DNA of 64,000 nucleotides from Natronobacterium haloterrestre (GTDB lineage: Archaea > Halobacteriota > Halobacteria > Halobacteriales > Natrialbaceae): NCBI RefSeq assembly GCF_900112205.1, contig NZ_FOKW01000002.1, positions 62,001 to 126,000 on the forward strand. The letters run 5' to 3'. Below the pieces are notes generated by a model. The model had not been told where the DNA came from. It worked only from the letters and a program-made list of their open reading frames with translations, and ran no database searches. This document shows positions 1 to 8,975 of the stretch, piece by piece. Both the position numbers and the translations under genes were made by a program. Position 1 is the first letter of the stretch. Each line of letters starts with the position of its first letter.

Positions 1-495
1 CTCGAGTTCGTTCGCTTCGTTGTAGCTGCGCAGCAGGGTCTGTGTCAATTCGACGGTCGATCGTTCGCCGTTCGCGTGCGATCGAACTGCCTCGTGTTCG
101 CGCTCCTCGAGTTCGTCGATCCGATCCTGGATTCGCTCGTGTGCTCGCTCGGCCATCTCTCTGCGTTCGGTCGTATTGGCCTCGGCGAACGCCCCATCCG
201 ACAGAACGTAGAGTTCGTGATCGATCCGCAGGGCATCGTCGGTACTCGCGAGGCCCAGGCCGAGATCCGATCCGTGCTCGACACGCTCCGTTTCGCCGGC
301 GTTCGGGAGCGTGAGACGGTTCGTGGTGTTTTCGACCGAGACCGGATCCGAGGGTGCTTGCTGGACGGCGCTCATCTGGTCGGTCGTCCCGACTTCTCCG
401 TGGGCCCCGCCGCTGGGACCGGCCGCGACGAGGGGCATCGCGAACAGAGAGGACAGGAGAACCGCGGCGAGGACAGCGGGGATCGCGCCCTTCAT
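1..495 (-). CDS. Secreted haloarchaeal protein, N-terminal part
   Basis: The first 165 codons of a gene whose 3' end lies outside the window. The ATG at 495 opens a Sec-type signal sequence (MKGAIPAVLAAVLLSSLFAM, then PLVAA). A polar acidic stretch follows, and the visible end has heptad-like helices (around RIDELEEREHE) that suggest a coiled coil. A TATA element at 517-526 lies about 25 nt from the ATG, so the message is probably leaderless. The gene is divergent from the membrane winged-helix gene at 647; the 150-nt gap is a shared promoter region. No enzymatic motif is visible. Function unknown; a partner role with the neighbouring regulator is inference only. Confidence 0.75.
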   Translation of the reverse strand, partial: MKGAIPAVLAAVLLSSLFAMPLVAAGPSGGAHGEVGTTDQMSAVQQAPSDPVSVENTTNRLTLPNAGETERVEHGSDLGLGLASTDDALRIDHELYVLSDGAFAEANTTERREMAERAHERIQDRIDELEEREHEAVRSHANGERSTVELTQTLLRSYNEANELE

Positions 496-511
496 CGGCC
501 CACCGTACGGG

Positions 512-530
512 CTCCTGATATAAAAGACGG
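512..530 (-). promoter_or_regulatory. TATA element for the secreted-protein gene
   Basis: GATATAAAAG on the plus strand (517-526) reads as CTTTTATATC on the coding strand. It sits 22-31 nt upstream of the ATG at 495, the spacing expected for a leaderless haloarchaeal transcript. Confidence 0.6.
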
Positions 531-646
531 TCGCACCCGTCGTAATGAACGTATTCGCCACTCGATCGGCCGTCTGCCGATAGTAAATGGCGTCTTGTCT
601 TCTATGGAAAGGGTTTTTTCCCCCGGGAAACCACCCGTTGGTAGGT

Positions 647-2023
647 ATGCGGTTATCCACCGCCGTTACGCTCGCCCTCATAGCCCTCCTCGTTACGCCC
701 GCCGTGGGGGCGGTGGCCGCCGTACCGTCGGATTCGGGGTTCGTTTCCGAACCGAACCCCGACGTCGGATCCGAACTGGACCCGGACCCGGTTCCGGCCC
801 AAGCCCCGGATTCGGCGCTATCGCCGACGGTGACCGAACGGTCTCCGTCCACGCTGTCCGGGACAGGGACAGCGGATGCGACGTCTTCTCCACGCATCCA
901 AGCTAATACCGTCGCCTCCGACCGCGAACCGCTCGAGCCCGCAGATCCCGGACAGATAATTCGGCTATCCGTTCGTGACGACGGCGACGTCAACTGGTCG
1001 ATCGAGAGCCGGTTCCTGCTGGTCGGTGAGGAAGACGAAGAGACGTTCCAGGAACACGCCCAGGCCGTCGTCTCCGGTCAGCGGGGCGTCGGCTACGACA
1101 TCCAGTCGTTCGAGACCGCGCTCGAGGCGGCCGAGGCGGAGACCGACCGCGACATGGATATCGTCGACGCAGGCTGGGACGAACCGCGAACGGAGCCGTA
1201 CGAACCGTTCGAAGACGGCGGTGACGACGCCCTCTTAGGCGACAGGAATTCGGAAAACGAGACCGTCAAAGTCGGTATCATCTCTTACTCGCTGACCTGG
1301 GAGAACTTCGCTACGGTCGACGACGAGCGCGTCTACTTCGGAGACGCATTCCAGTCCCCGCAGGGGACCTGGTTCCCGAGCCTGACCGACGACCAACGGC
1401 TCGTCGTCGAGTCGCCCCCGGGATACGCCCTCGAGACGCCGACCAACCTCACCTGGGACGGCCCACACCAGTTCGAGGACGGCGAACTCGAGATCGTCTT
1501 CGTCCGCGGACCGTCTACGTCTACGGGGGCGTGGTTCGACTGGTCGGTCGCCGGTGGGCTCCTGGTCGCCATCGTCGGCGCTGTGGGCGGGTACGCCCTC
1601 TACCGCTATCTGGGGGCCGACGGGGACGGCTCGCCGCTCGAGCGACTCCCGGTCGTCGGGAGCGAATCGGACGGCGGAGCAGTAGCGGACGGGCGTCGTT
1701 CCGATACCGCCGACGGCACACCGAAGGCGGCGTCGGTCGACGACGCCACTCGAGAGCCGGACACACAGTTCCAGTACGAGGAAGATATCGACGACGACAT
1801 CGATCCCGAACTGCTGGCGGACGAGGAGCGCGTTCATCGGCTGCTCAAGCAAAACGGCGGCCGGATGAAACAGGCCAACATCGTCAAGGAAACCGGCTGG
1901 TCGAACGCGAAAGTTTCGCAACTGCTCTCGCAGATGGACGAGGACGGCGAGATCGAGAAACTCCGGATCGGCCGCGAGAACCTGATCACGCTGCCGGACG
2001 TGGATCCAACGGAGATCGACTGA
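647..2023 (+). CDS. Membrane-anchored winged-helix regulator
   Basis: 458 aa with three parts. Residues 1-22 (MRLSTAVTLALIALLVTPAV) are a signal peptide. An exported domain of about 290 residues follows, then one membrane helix (AGGLLVAIVGAVGGYALY) near residue 320, a low-complexity acidic linker, and a C-terminal winged helix (about 400-455; VHRLLKQNGG, then IVKETGWSNAKVSQLLSQM and a wing with IEKLRIGRENLI). This matches the haloarchaeal DUF7345/DUF7343-type membrane regulators as I remember them: an outside sensor with an inside DNA-binding domain. An upstream ATG at 587 would hide the signal peptide, so the start at 647 is preferred; a T-run at 614-619 is a possible TATA element. The ligand and targets are unknown. 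Confidence 0.8.
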   Translation: MRLSTAVTLALIALLVTPAVGAVAAVPSDSGFVSEPNPDVGSELDPDPVPAQAPDSALSPTVTERSPSTLSGTGTADATSSPRIQANTVASDREPLEPADPGQIIRLSVRDDGDVNWSIESRFLLVGEEDEETFQEHAQAVVSGQRGVGYDIQSFETALEAAEAETDRDMDIVDAGWDEPRTEPYEPFEDGGDDALLGDRNSENETVKVGIISYSLTWENFATVDDERVYFGDAFQSPQGTWFPSLTDDQRLVVESPPGYALETPTNLTWDGPHQFEDGELEIVFVRGPSTSTGAWFDWSVAGGLLVAIVGAVGGYALYRYLGADGDGSPLERLPVVGSESDGGAVADGRRSDTADGTPKAASVDDATREPDTQFQYEEDIDDDIDPELLADEERVHRLLKQNGGRMKQANIVKETGWSNAKVSQLLSQMDEDGEIEKLRIGRENLITLPDVDPTEID

Positions 2024-2059
2024 TCTTCCCGACCGACGGAGCCGATCCGCAGGTACCGG

Positions 2060-2818
2060 TTACGTATCGTTCGAATCCGATTCGCCGTCGGTCGGACTCG
2101 AGTTCTCGGCGCCCGTGCCCGGGTTGAACTGAACGTCTTTGCCGACGGCGTCGTAGATGTCGTCCCAGTCCTTGTCCTCGTCCATCAGGAAGACCTCGAC
2201 GGTCAGCGCCCCTTCTCCGAACTCCTCGATTCCGGCCGGGCGAACCTCGATGTGGTACGTGCCGTTTTCCGCCATGGAGACGTGTCCCGTTCGTTCGACG
2301 ATCTTCTGTTCGTCCTCGTTGATCTTGACGAAGAAGTACGGCTCCCCGACGACGTCACCGTGTTCCGGCGGGTCGACGCTTTCCATGCTGGTGTTGGCGA
2401 CGACCTCGAGGTTGAAGTTCGAGTAGCCCTCGCCGTCCTCCGCGGGCTCCTTGTCGACGAACTCGACGCGCTCGATTCGGTCCTCGCGCTTGTCCTCGAG
2501 CGGTCGGTTCGGTTCCTCCGGCGGGGTCCACTCCGCGTCCGCGGTGGTGTCTCCACCGTCCCCGCCCCCGCCACCGTCACCGTCCGTTTCGTTATCGGTC
2601 CCGTTCGGCTCGACTCCCTCGTCGATCTGCTCGGTCCCTTCGTCTTCTCCGTCCTCTCGGTCTTCCGCTTCGTCTTCCGCGTCTTCCACGTCTTCCATCC
2701 CGTTCGCGCCCGTCTCGGTGTCGTTCGACGGTTCCGCCCCGGTCCCCCCGAAGGCGCTACACCCAGAGAGGACCACGAGCAACGCAACCGCGACGACGGC
2801 GACGTTTCGAAATCGCAT
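2060..2818 (-). CDS. Acidic lipoprotein
   Basis: 252 aa. The start at 2818 gives MRFRNVAVVAVALLVVLSGC, a Sec signal ending in a lipobox (LSGC), so the protein is probably lipid-anchored on the cell surface. Residues 30-110 are low-complexity Asp/Glu/Gly/Thr. The C-terminal half is a compact beta-rich domain (about 120-230; FVDKEP, YFFVKINEDEQKIVERTGHV, YHIEVRPAG, LTVEVFLMDED). Longer upstream in-frame starts would bury the signal sequence and are rejected. It converges with the membrane regulator gene, the two stops being only 36 nt apart. No enzyme motif was seen; a binding or structural role is a guess. Confidence 0.75.
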   Translation of the reverse strand: MRFRNVAVVAVALLVVLSGCSAFGGTGAEPSNDTETGANGMEDVEDAEDEAEDREDGEDEGTEQIDEGVEPNGTDNETDGDGGGGGDGGDTTADAEWTPPEEPNRPLEDKREDRIERVEFVDKEPAEDGEGYSNFNLEVVANTSMESVDPPEHGDVVGEPYFFVKINEDEQKIVERTGHVSMAENGTYHIEVRPAGIEEFGEGALTVEVFLMDEDKDWDDIYDAVGKDVQFNPGTGAENSSPTDGESDSNDT

Positions 2819-3102
2819 CGTGGCTCCCGTTTCCGACGGGGTGCCCATTATTACAATCCCGATAAGCGCCGGCGACCGGTTCGCCGACGGACGGGTCAGT
2901 CCGGCCCTGCGATCGACGTTTCCGTGATTTGCAGCGCGCGAAACGGTCGTTATCCTGTGCACAACCGATACCGTAGAACCGATCGTCCCCGTGCGACGAC
3001 GGAGGAAAGGTCGGGGACCGCACGTCACGAGGTATCACCGACTCGAGCCTCGAAAACCACGCTCCAAAGCGTTAGGCGAGCACTGCGCCCGCGGTCCGGT
3101 AG

Positions 3103-4098
3103 CTACGCCAGGGGGGTCCGTTCGACGACCTGCCCCTCGTAATTCGGGTACTGCTCGACGATCTCGCCGTCGTCGACGTCGCCCTCCTCGATCATCTCCT
3201 CGAGCAGCCACCAGGCGACTTCGACGTGGTTCGATTTGACGGTGTAGAACTCCTCGGGGACGCCGAGTTCCTCGAAGCGTTCCGGGTCGGCGTAGGTCTT
3301 CCCGTAGACGATGGTGCCGTCGTCGGTGACGTCGTCGAACTCCCGGCGGACGTTACGGGCCATCCGTTTGAGCCGACGGCGGTGCTGGGCGGCGTCCTTG
3401 AAGACGGAGGTACAGAAATAGACCTTCTCGTGGTCGCCCATCACCTCGAGGATCTCGTCCCGGGAGCCGTCGACCGCGCTCATGTGATCCTCCTTGAGTT
3501 CGTACCCCTGCTTTTGCATCCGCCGGTAGTTTCCCTGGGACATCTCGAACTCGTTGACGTTACAGAAGTCGGCGGCGCCCTCGTCCAAGAACTCAAGGAA
3601 CTCCTCCTCGGCGCGGATGCCGGGGATTTCGAACGCCGGGGTCAGCCCTTCCTCGCGTGCGATGTAGAGGATGTCTTCCCACTCCGTGCCGTGGAGGTCG
3701 CCCCACTGTTCGTACGGCGGGTGGAACCGAATCTCGTCGAGGCCCGCCTCCGAGAGGCGGCGCATGTTCTCGCGGCCGCCGGTGATGCCGGTGTAGAGGT
3801 GGGTGTGGTGGTCCTCGCCGAACTCGTCTTTGACGAGCTCGAGGTAGTGACAGGTTCGTTCGAGCGCCTCCTGGGGTTCCCCGCCCGTGATCGACGTCCC
3901 GAGGGCGTCCATCCGGTGGGCCTCCTCGAGGACGTCCTCGTCGCTTTCGACGCGGCGCTCGTTGGCGTAGACGTCGGTGACGTTCTTGCGGTTCTCGCCG
4001 AGCGGGCAGTAAAAGCAGTCGCGCTGATCACAGTAACCGTAGACGAAAAGGACCATCTTGCCGCCCTTGGCGCACTGCTCACACCCCTTCGAAATCAT
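3103..4098 (-). CDS. Radical SAM protein
   Basis: 331 aa. Near the N terminus is a cysteine cluster C-x4-C-x2-C (YCDQRDCFYC) that fits a [4Fe-4S]/S-adenosylmethionine site, preceded by another Cys pair (CEQCAKGG), then SITGGEP, the GGE-type SAM-binding motif. The later part has alternating strands and helices of a partial TIM barrel (HTHLYTGITGG, EIRFHPPYEQW, PAFEIPG) and a helical C terminus (WWLLEEMIEEG). The spacing between the first two cluster cysteines is one longer than the usual CxxxCxxC. The start at 4098 is preferred because upstream codons read as shadow sequence. Substrate unknown. It is divergent from the DUF373-type gene. Confidence 0.85.
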   Translation of the reverse strand: MISKGCEQCAKGGKMVLFVYGYCDQRDCFYCPLGENRKNVTDVYANERRVESDEDVLEEAHRMDALGTSITGGEPQEALERTCHYLELVKDEFGEDHHTHLYTGITGGRENMRRLSEAGLDEIRFHPPYEQWGDLHGTEWEDILYIAREEGLTPAFEIPGIRAEEEFLEFLDEGAADFCNVNEFEMSQGNYRRMQKQGYELKEDHMSAVDGSRDEILEVMGDHEKVYFCTSVFKDAAQHRRRLKRMARNVRREFDDVTDDGTIVYGKTYADPERFEELGVPEEFYTVKSNHVEVAWWLLEEMIEEGDVDDGEIVEQYPNYEGQVVERTPLA

Positions 4099-4291
4099 TC
4101 GACCGTTCCTACCCGTCCGAGCCTCAAAAGCCGTGCGAAACGGGGCCGACGAATGCGGGGTGCCTTCAGCTTGCCGTCGGCCCTCTTCGGATCGGGGCGT
4201 CCGGGCGTCCGGAACCGCCGACCGCGACGACCGCTCGATAATTCCGTCGGTCCCAGAAAAGGGAAATACCACGCCGTCCAACGACGAATCG

Positions 4292-5566
4292 ATGCTGCTG
4301 GTCCTCTGTGTCGACCTCGACGACGACCTCGGTCGCAAGACCGGTTTCTCGACGCCGGTCATCGGCCGGGAACCCGTCGAAGAGGCGGCGATCGCCCTCG
4401 CGACCGCGGACCCGGAGGACTCCGACGTCAACGTGATCTTCCAGGGGCTGCACGTCTACGACGACCTCGCCGAGCGCGACGAGAGCGTCGAGGTCGCGGT
4501 CGTCACTGGCAACGACGACAGCGACGTCGCCGCCAACCGCGAAGTCGGCGAGGAGGTCGACACCGTCCTCGCGAGCCTCTCGACCGCGGAGGACGTCACC
4601 GCGCTGGTCATCACCGACGGCGCACAGGACGAGTCGGTCATCCCCATCATCCGCTCGCGGGTGCCGATCGACGGCGTCCGCCGGGTCGTCGTCCGCCAGG
4701 CCCAGAACCTCGAGTCCATGTACTACACCTTCAAACAGGTGCTGGACGACCCCGAGACCCGCGGTACGGTGCTCATTCCGCTCGGAATCCTCCTGTTGAT
4801 CTACCCGCTCGCGCTGGTCGGCAGCGCCCTCGAGATGCCGGGGTTCGTCCTCGGAACGACCTCGGCGCTCCTGGGGCTGTACCTCATCTCCCGGGGGCTG
4901 GGGCTGGGCGACCGCCTCGATTCGGCGGCCGAGCGCGCCCGGAGGTCCCTCTATGCGGGTCGGACGACGCTTCTCGCCTACGTCGTGGCCACGACCCTGT
5001 TCGTCCTCGGCGGGGTCAGCGGAATGAACGAACTCGAGGCGATTCAGGAGTCGACGCCGGGGGAAGTCGGCGTCCCGGTCATGCTTGCGGCGCTGGTCTA
5101 CGGCTCGATCCAGTGGCTCGCCGCGGCGGGCGTCACCACGAGCCTCGGCCAGATCACCGACGAGTACATCGCCGGCGACCTCGAGTGGCGATACCTCAAC
5201 GCGCCGTTCTACGTCGTCTCGATCGCCATCGTGTTGCACGCGGTCAGCGCCTACTTCCTCGGCCGGGTCGACGTCGGCTACCTGGCGACGGCCCTGACGG
5301 CGGGGACGCTGCTGGGCATCGCGAGCACCCTCGCGTTCGCGGTGGCGGAATCGCGCTTTTCGGAGACGGACCGGGGTCCGGGTTCGGATCCTGACGCTCG
5401 AGACCGCAGTGGCGGACGGAGTCGGAGTCGGAGTCGGAGTCGGAGTCGGGGTCGAGGTCGGGGCCAGGGCCAGGGTCGGGAGCAGCGGGAGCGCGATTCG
5501 GACCGTGACCACGATGCGGATTCCGACGCCGAGAGCCGGCCGGCCGCGGAAGGCGCGCGCTCGTAG
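4292..5566 (+). CDS. DUF373-type integral membrane protein with basic repeat tail
   Basis: 424 aa. The N-terminal 150 residues form a soluble alpha/beta domain (MLLVLCVDLDDDLG, VAVVTGNDDSDVAANREVG, VTALVITDGAQDE) typical of the archaeal DUF373 family. About six membrane helices follow (VLIPLGILLLIYPLALVG; GTTSALLGLYLISRGLGLG; TTLLAYVVATTLFVLGGVSG; VPVMLAALVYGSIQWLAAAG; FYVVSIAIVLHAVSAYFLG; ALTAGTLLGIASTLAFAVA). The last 45 residues are Ser-Arg and Gly-Arg repeats and then Asp-rich, encoded by an expanded GGAGTC microsatellite. Such a basic tail is out of keeping with the acidic proteome. The family's function is not established. Confidence 0.85.
   Translation: MLLVLCVDLDDDLGRKTGFSTPVIGREPVEEAAIALATADPEDSDVNVIFQGLHVYDDLAERDESVEVAVVTGNDDSDVAANREVGEEVDTVLASLSTAEDVTALVITDGAQDESVIPIIRSRVPIDGVRRVVVRQAQNLESMYYTFKQVLDDPETRGTVLIPLGILLLIYPLALVGSALEMPGFVLGTTSALLGLYLISRGLGLGDRLDSAAERARRSLYAGRTTLLAYVVATTLFVLGGVSGMNELEAIQESTPGEVGVPVMLAALVYGSIQWLAAAGVTTSLGQITDEYIAGDLEWRYLNAPFYVVSIAIVLHAVSAYFLGRVDVGYLATALTAGTLLGIASTLAFAVAESRFSETDRGPGSDPDARDRSGGRSRSRSRSRSRGRGRGQGQGREQRERDSDRDHDADSDAESRPAAEGARS
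5418..5479 (+). repeat. GGAGTC hexamer microsatellite inside a coding region
   Basis: Five perfect GGAGTC units (5418-5447) are followed by degenerate GGGGTC, GAGGTC and GGGCCA units. Being a multiple of three, the array keeps frame and codes for the SRSRSR/GRGRG tail of the DUF373-type protein. Confidence 0.9.
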
Positions 5567-5602
5567 CCACTGCTGGGATTCGTGGGTCGTGGGCCGCGTG
5601 TC

Positions 5603-6445
5603 CTACCGCTCTCGCTCCACGACGAACTCGGCCAGTTCGAGGAGGTACTCCTTCGCCTCCGGGTCGACGACGTCGACACGCTCCAGGGCGTCGATCGCTC
5701 GATCCGCTTCCGTCCGGGCGCGCGCGTTCGCTTCTTCGGGCGTGAGGTCGGTCACCTGGACGACGGAGGGGCGCTCGAGGGCGGCGTCGTGGCCCGTCGG
5801 CTTCCCCAGTTCGTCGGGGTCGGCGACGGCGTCGAGCACGTCGTCCCGGATCTGGAAGGCGACGCCGACACGCTCGGCGTATTCGCCGAGGGCCTCGACG
5901 GTGAACGGGTCGGAGTCGGCGGCGATCGCACCCAGTTCGGCGGCGGCCCGGAAGAGCGCGCCCGTTTTCCGGCGTGCGAGAGTCATGTACTCTTCCTCGT
6001 TTCCGGGTTTGGCCGACAGTTCCGTCGCCTCGCCGATGCCCAGTTCCACCATCGCCTCCGCGACGACTTGCGTCGCGCGCGGATCGGTCGAGAAGAGCGC
6101 GAACGCTTCACCGAGGAGTCCGTCGCTCGTGATGATCGCCGGCCCGTGGCCGAACTCGGCCCACGCGCTAGCGGTTCCTCGACGGAGTTCGGAGCGGTCG
6201 ATGATGTCGTCGATCACCAGCGAGGCGTTGTGGACGAGTTCGATGCCGACGCCGAACTCGACGGCCTCCTCCGCGGTGCCGCCGACCGTCTCGCAGGCAA
6301 GCAGAGTGATCATCGGTCGAACACGCTTTCCGCCGGAGAGCGTCACGTGGCGAACTTCCTCGTTGAGCGTCTCGGGCTCGAGTCCGTCAACGACGTCGGT
6401 GAGGCGCTCTTCGATCAGCGCCCGACGGCGCTCGAGAAGTTCCAT
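5603..6445 (-). CDS. idsA: Geranylgeranyl diphosphate synthase (polyprenyl synthetase)
   Basis: 280 aa, a normal length for a short-chain trans-prenyltransferase. It condenses isopentenyl diphosphate with allylic diphosphates to make the C20 chains of archaeal lipids and carotenoids. The first Asp-rich motif is DDIID (79-83), with GGKRVRP upstream (38-44) and SELRRG after it. The second is DDVLD (201-205), preceded by FQIR and followed by a GKPTGHDA segment. A TATA-like CGTATTTTTC lies at 6466-6475, about 25 nt from the ATG (leaderless). The promoter and first 12 codons are duplicated at 10809-10884 on the far side of the chemotaxis operon. Confidence 0.93.
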   Translation of the reverse strand: MELLERRRALIEERLTDVVDGLEPETLNEEVRHVTLSGGKRVRPMITLLACETVGGTAEEAVEFGVGIELVHNASLVIDDIIDRSELRRGTASAWAEFGHGPAIITSDGLLGEAFALFSTDPRATQVVAEAMVELGIGEATELSAKPGNEEEYMTLARRKTGALFRAAAELGAIAADSDPFTVEALGEYAERVGVAFQIRDDVLDAVADPDELGKPTGHDAALERPSVVQVTDLTPEEANARARTEADRAIDALERVDVVDPEAKEYLLELAEFVVERER

Positions 6446-6483
6446 TACCCGCGCTTAGGACGGGGGTGAAAAATACGTGACGG
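6408..6483. repeat. Direct repeat copy A (idsA start and promoter)
   Basis: This 76-nt stretch, covering the first 12 idsA codons and the promoter, recurs in the same orientation at 10809-10884. By eye about 65 of 76 positions match. Together the two copies bracket the transducer and binding-protein operon. Confidence 0.85.
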
Positions 6484-6607
6484 TTCGGAAAGGTTCGAAT
6501 TCCTTCGTTTCGTCCGTGTCACTGCCGACAGAGTCGTCGTGTCGTTCTCTATTATATCACTGTTCAGCCATCACTATTATAATTCATTTTACATTCTTAT
6601 CTCTCGG

Positions 6608-8971
6608 TCAGTAGTCTCCGTCCTCGCCGAGACCCGTCTCGATTACACTGGGTCGATCGCTTTCCTCTCTCGTCGCACGATGGTCCGCCCCTCTCTGTCC
6701 GAGTTCGAAGTGGTCGAGCGTTTCACTCAGCTGAGACGCTTGATCGGCGAGCGAACTGGCGCTTTCCGAGACCTCCGAGAGCGCGGACGTCTGTTCCTCG
6801 GCTGCAGCGGCGACGCTCTGTGACTCTTCGGCGGTCGATTCAGCGATTTCCGTCGCCGAGGAGATCATTGCGAGGATTTCCTGTGTCGACGCAGCCTGCT
6901 GTTGTGTGGCGGCGGAAATCTCCTGGACGCCATCGTTGGTGTTTTCGGCGCGGTCGGCGATTTCGTCCAGTGCAGTGGCTGCGTCCTCGACCGAATCGAC
7001 GTGTTCGGAGATACGAGTTGCCGTTCGCTCGACGTCCGCGACGGTTTCCGACGTCCGATCGTTGATGCGGTCCAGCCGATCCTCGATGTCTTCGGCAGTC
7101 GATCTGGTGTCCTCTGCCAACTCTTTGACCTGCGTTGCAACGACATCGAAGCCAGCACCGTCAGCGGTGTCACCGCGTGCTGCCTCGATGTTCGCGTTCA
7201 AGGCGAGCATATTCGTCTCACGAGCGATATCCGTAATCAACTCGACCAGTTCGTCGACCTGTGCCATCTTCGTCTCGAGGTCACGAATTGCCTCGACCGC
7301 CTCCTCGGATTCGGCTTCGATCTCGTGCATGCCGTCGATCGCCTCTTTGGCGGCTTCTCGCCCATTACGGCCGGTTTCAGCCATTTGCGAGGCCATGTCG
7401 GCGACCTCGCTCGAGGAGGCCGCGATCTCTTCGGTCGTCGTCGATAGGGTTTCCATCTCTCGGTCGACCGTCTGCAGGGACTCGTTCTGGTCCTCGGCTC
7501 CGTCGGAAATCTCCTGAATCGATTCGGAGACCTGCTGAGACGCTGCTTGCACTTCTTGTGCGCTCGCAGTTACCTGTTCACTGGCTGCGGCAACCTCGTC
7601 CGCGAACGCTCTGACGTCCGCCGTCGTCTCCTCGAGTTGTGCGACCATCTCGTTGAACGCGACCGCGATGTCGGTCATCGCATCGCTCTCGCTTTCGGGA
7701 TCGAGTCGCCGGGTGAGGTCACCGTCAGCACAGGCGGCCATCGTCGTGCTGAATTCCTCGGCTTTCCGCTCCAGGTGACGGGTCATCCGTTCGATCTCCT
7801 CGCGCTCCGCCTCGGCCTCGCGTTTGGCCGCTTCAGCCTCACGCTGTGCCTCGGTCGCCTCTTCCCGCTTCTGTTCGGCCTCTTCCCGGGCCCCTTCGGC
7901 TTCCTCGATTTGCTCGCGAAGCGACGTCCGCATCGCATCGAAGCCGTCGAACAACTGTCCGATCTCGTCGGTTCGGTTCGTCTCGAGATCGACTTCGAGG
8001 TCACCAGCTTCCATCGATGCTGCCCGGTCACGGAGGGTCGTTACCGGCCCGACGGTCTGTCGACCGAGAACGACCCCGATCAGACTCAGGACACCCAGGT
8101 TCAGGGCGAGCATGAGCAGGATGTTGTTTCCGACGCTGGCTGCGACACCGTAGGCTTCGTCGGTCGGGACGCTCGAGACGGCGACCCACTGGGTGTCACT
8201 CACCGGGACGTACGAGTGGACTCGCTGTTCGTCGGTCACCAACTGTGATCGACCGCCGAGAGCCGCCTCGAGGGCCTCCTCGTCGGCATCGACTGTGGCG
8301 TGGTCGGCCTGGAACACGTCGTTGCCCTCCGCGTCGAGGATGAGCGTCGACTGTGACGTGTCGTCTTCCTGTAACTGTTCGATCTGGTACTCGAGAGTAC
8401 CGATCACGACGACGACGCGGTCGTCGCGATCCTGGACTGGGCTGGCAAACGCCATCACCTGATCTTCCAGGGTGGGTGATTCGTACGCTTCCGGCGTGTG
8501 CCAGACTTCTTCGTCCAGCATGAACTCCGCGTCGAAGTCGTGATCGCTCCATGGCTCCTCGAGATCCGCGAGCGGTCTGTCGCGATAGGCGGCGGTCGTG
8601 CTGGTGACGATTTCGTCCGATTCGGTGTCGAGGTAGTGGATTGCGCGGACGTTGACGCCCATTCGAGCCTGTTCTTCGACGAGGTGGGCCTGTACTTCCT
8701 GTGGGTTACCCTCCTGGAGGACGGGCGAGGCCGACGCGGTACGGGTCTGGACGGAGAGTGACTCCATCCAGGAACTGATTTCGTCGGCCTGCATTTCGGC
8801 GGTCGTTTTCAACTGCGTGTTGGCGTCGTCCTGAACGGTGTTGTCGACGTAGACGTAGCTGCCGGCGCCGACGACGCTCATGACGAGGACGACGACCAGG
8901 ATAGCGAGGACGAACTTGGCGAGATAACTGCGCCTGATGAACGACGGGACGAGTGTTGTTGCGAGTGACAT
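6608..8971 (-). CDS. Methyl-accepting chemotaxis transducer (Htr), BasT/CosT-like
   Basis: 787 aa. A membrane helix at about 19-42 (FVLAILVVVLVMSVVGAG) is followed by an extracytoplasmic Cache-like sensor (about 43-280) and a second membrane helix (NNILLMLALNLGVLSLIGV, 282-300). A HAMP domain (about 304-356) leads to long Glu/Ala coiled coils with a second HAMP-like segment. The MCP signalling domain carries the hairpin tip motif ETNMLALNANIEAARG. It signals to CheA/CheW and the archaellum. The gene starts 4 nt after the stop of the binding-protein gene, so they form one operon and the binding protein probably delivers its ligand to this receptor, as for halobacterial BasB/BasT. Longer upstream reading in this frame is a shadow of that gene. 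Confidence 0.9.
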   Translation of the reverse strand: MSLATTLVPSFIRRSYLAKFVLAILVVVLVMSVVGAGSYVYVDNTVQDDANTQLKTTAEMQADEISSWMESLSVQTRTASASPVLQEGNPQEVQAHLVEEQARMGVNVRAIHYLDTESDEIVTSTTAAYRDRPLADLEEPWSDHDFDAEFMLDEEVWHTPEAYESPTLEDQVMAFASPVQDRDDRVVVVIGTLEYQIEQLQEDDTSQSTLILDAEGNDVFQADHATVDADEEALEAALGGRSQLVTDEQRVHSYVPVSDTQWVAVSSVPTDEAYGVAASVGNNILLMLALNLGVLSLIGVVLGRQTVGPVTTLRDRAASMEAGDLEVDLETNRTDEIGQLFDGFDAMRTSLREQIEEAEGAREEAEQKREEATEAQREAEAAKREAEAEREEIERMTRHLERKAEEFSTTMAACADGDLTRRLDPESESDAMTDIAVAFNEMVAQLEETTADVRAFADEVAAASEQVTASAQEVQAASQQVSESIQEISDGAEDQNESLQTVDREMETLSTTTEEIAASSSEVADMASQMAETGRNGREAAKEAIDGMHEIEAESEEAVEAIRDLETKMAQVDELVELITDIARETNMLALNANIEAARGDTADGAGFDVVATQVKELAEDTRSTAEDIEDRLDRINDRTSETVADVERTATRISEHVDSVEDAATALDEIADRAENTNDGVQEISAATQQQAASTQEILAMISSATEIAESTAEESQSVAAAAEEQTSALSEVSESASSLADQASQLSETLDHFELGQRGADHRATREESDRPSVIETGLGEDGDY

Positions 8972-8975
8972 GGTG

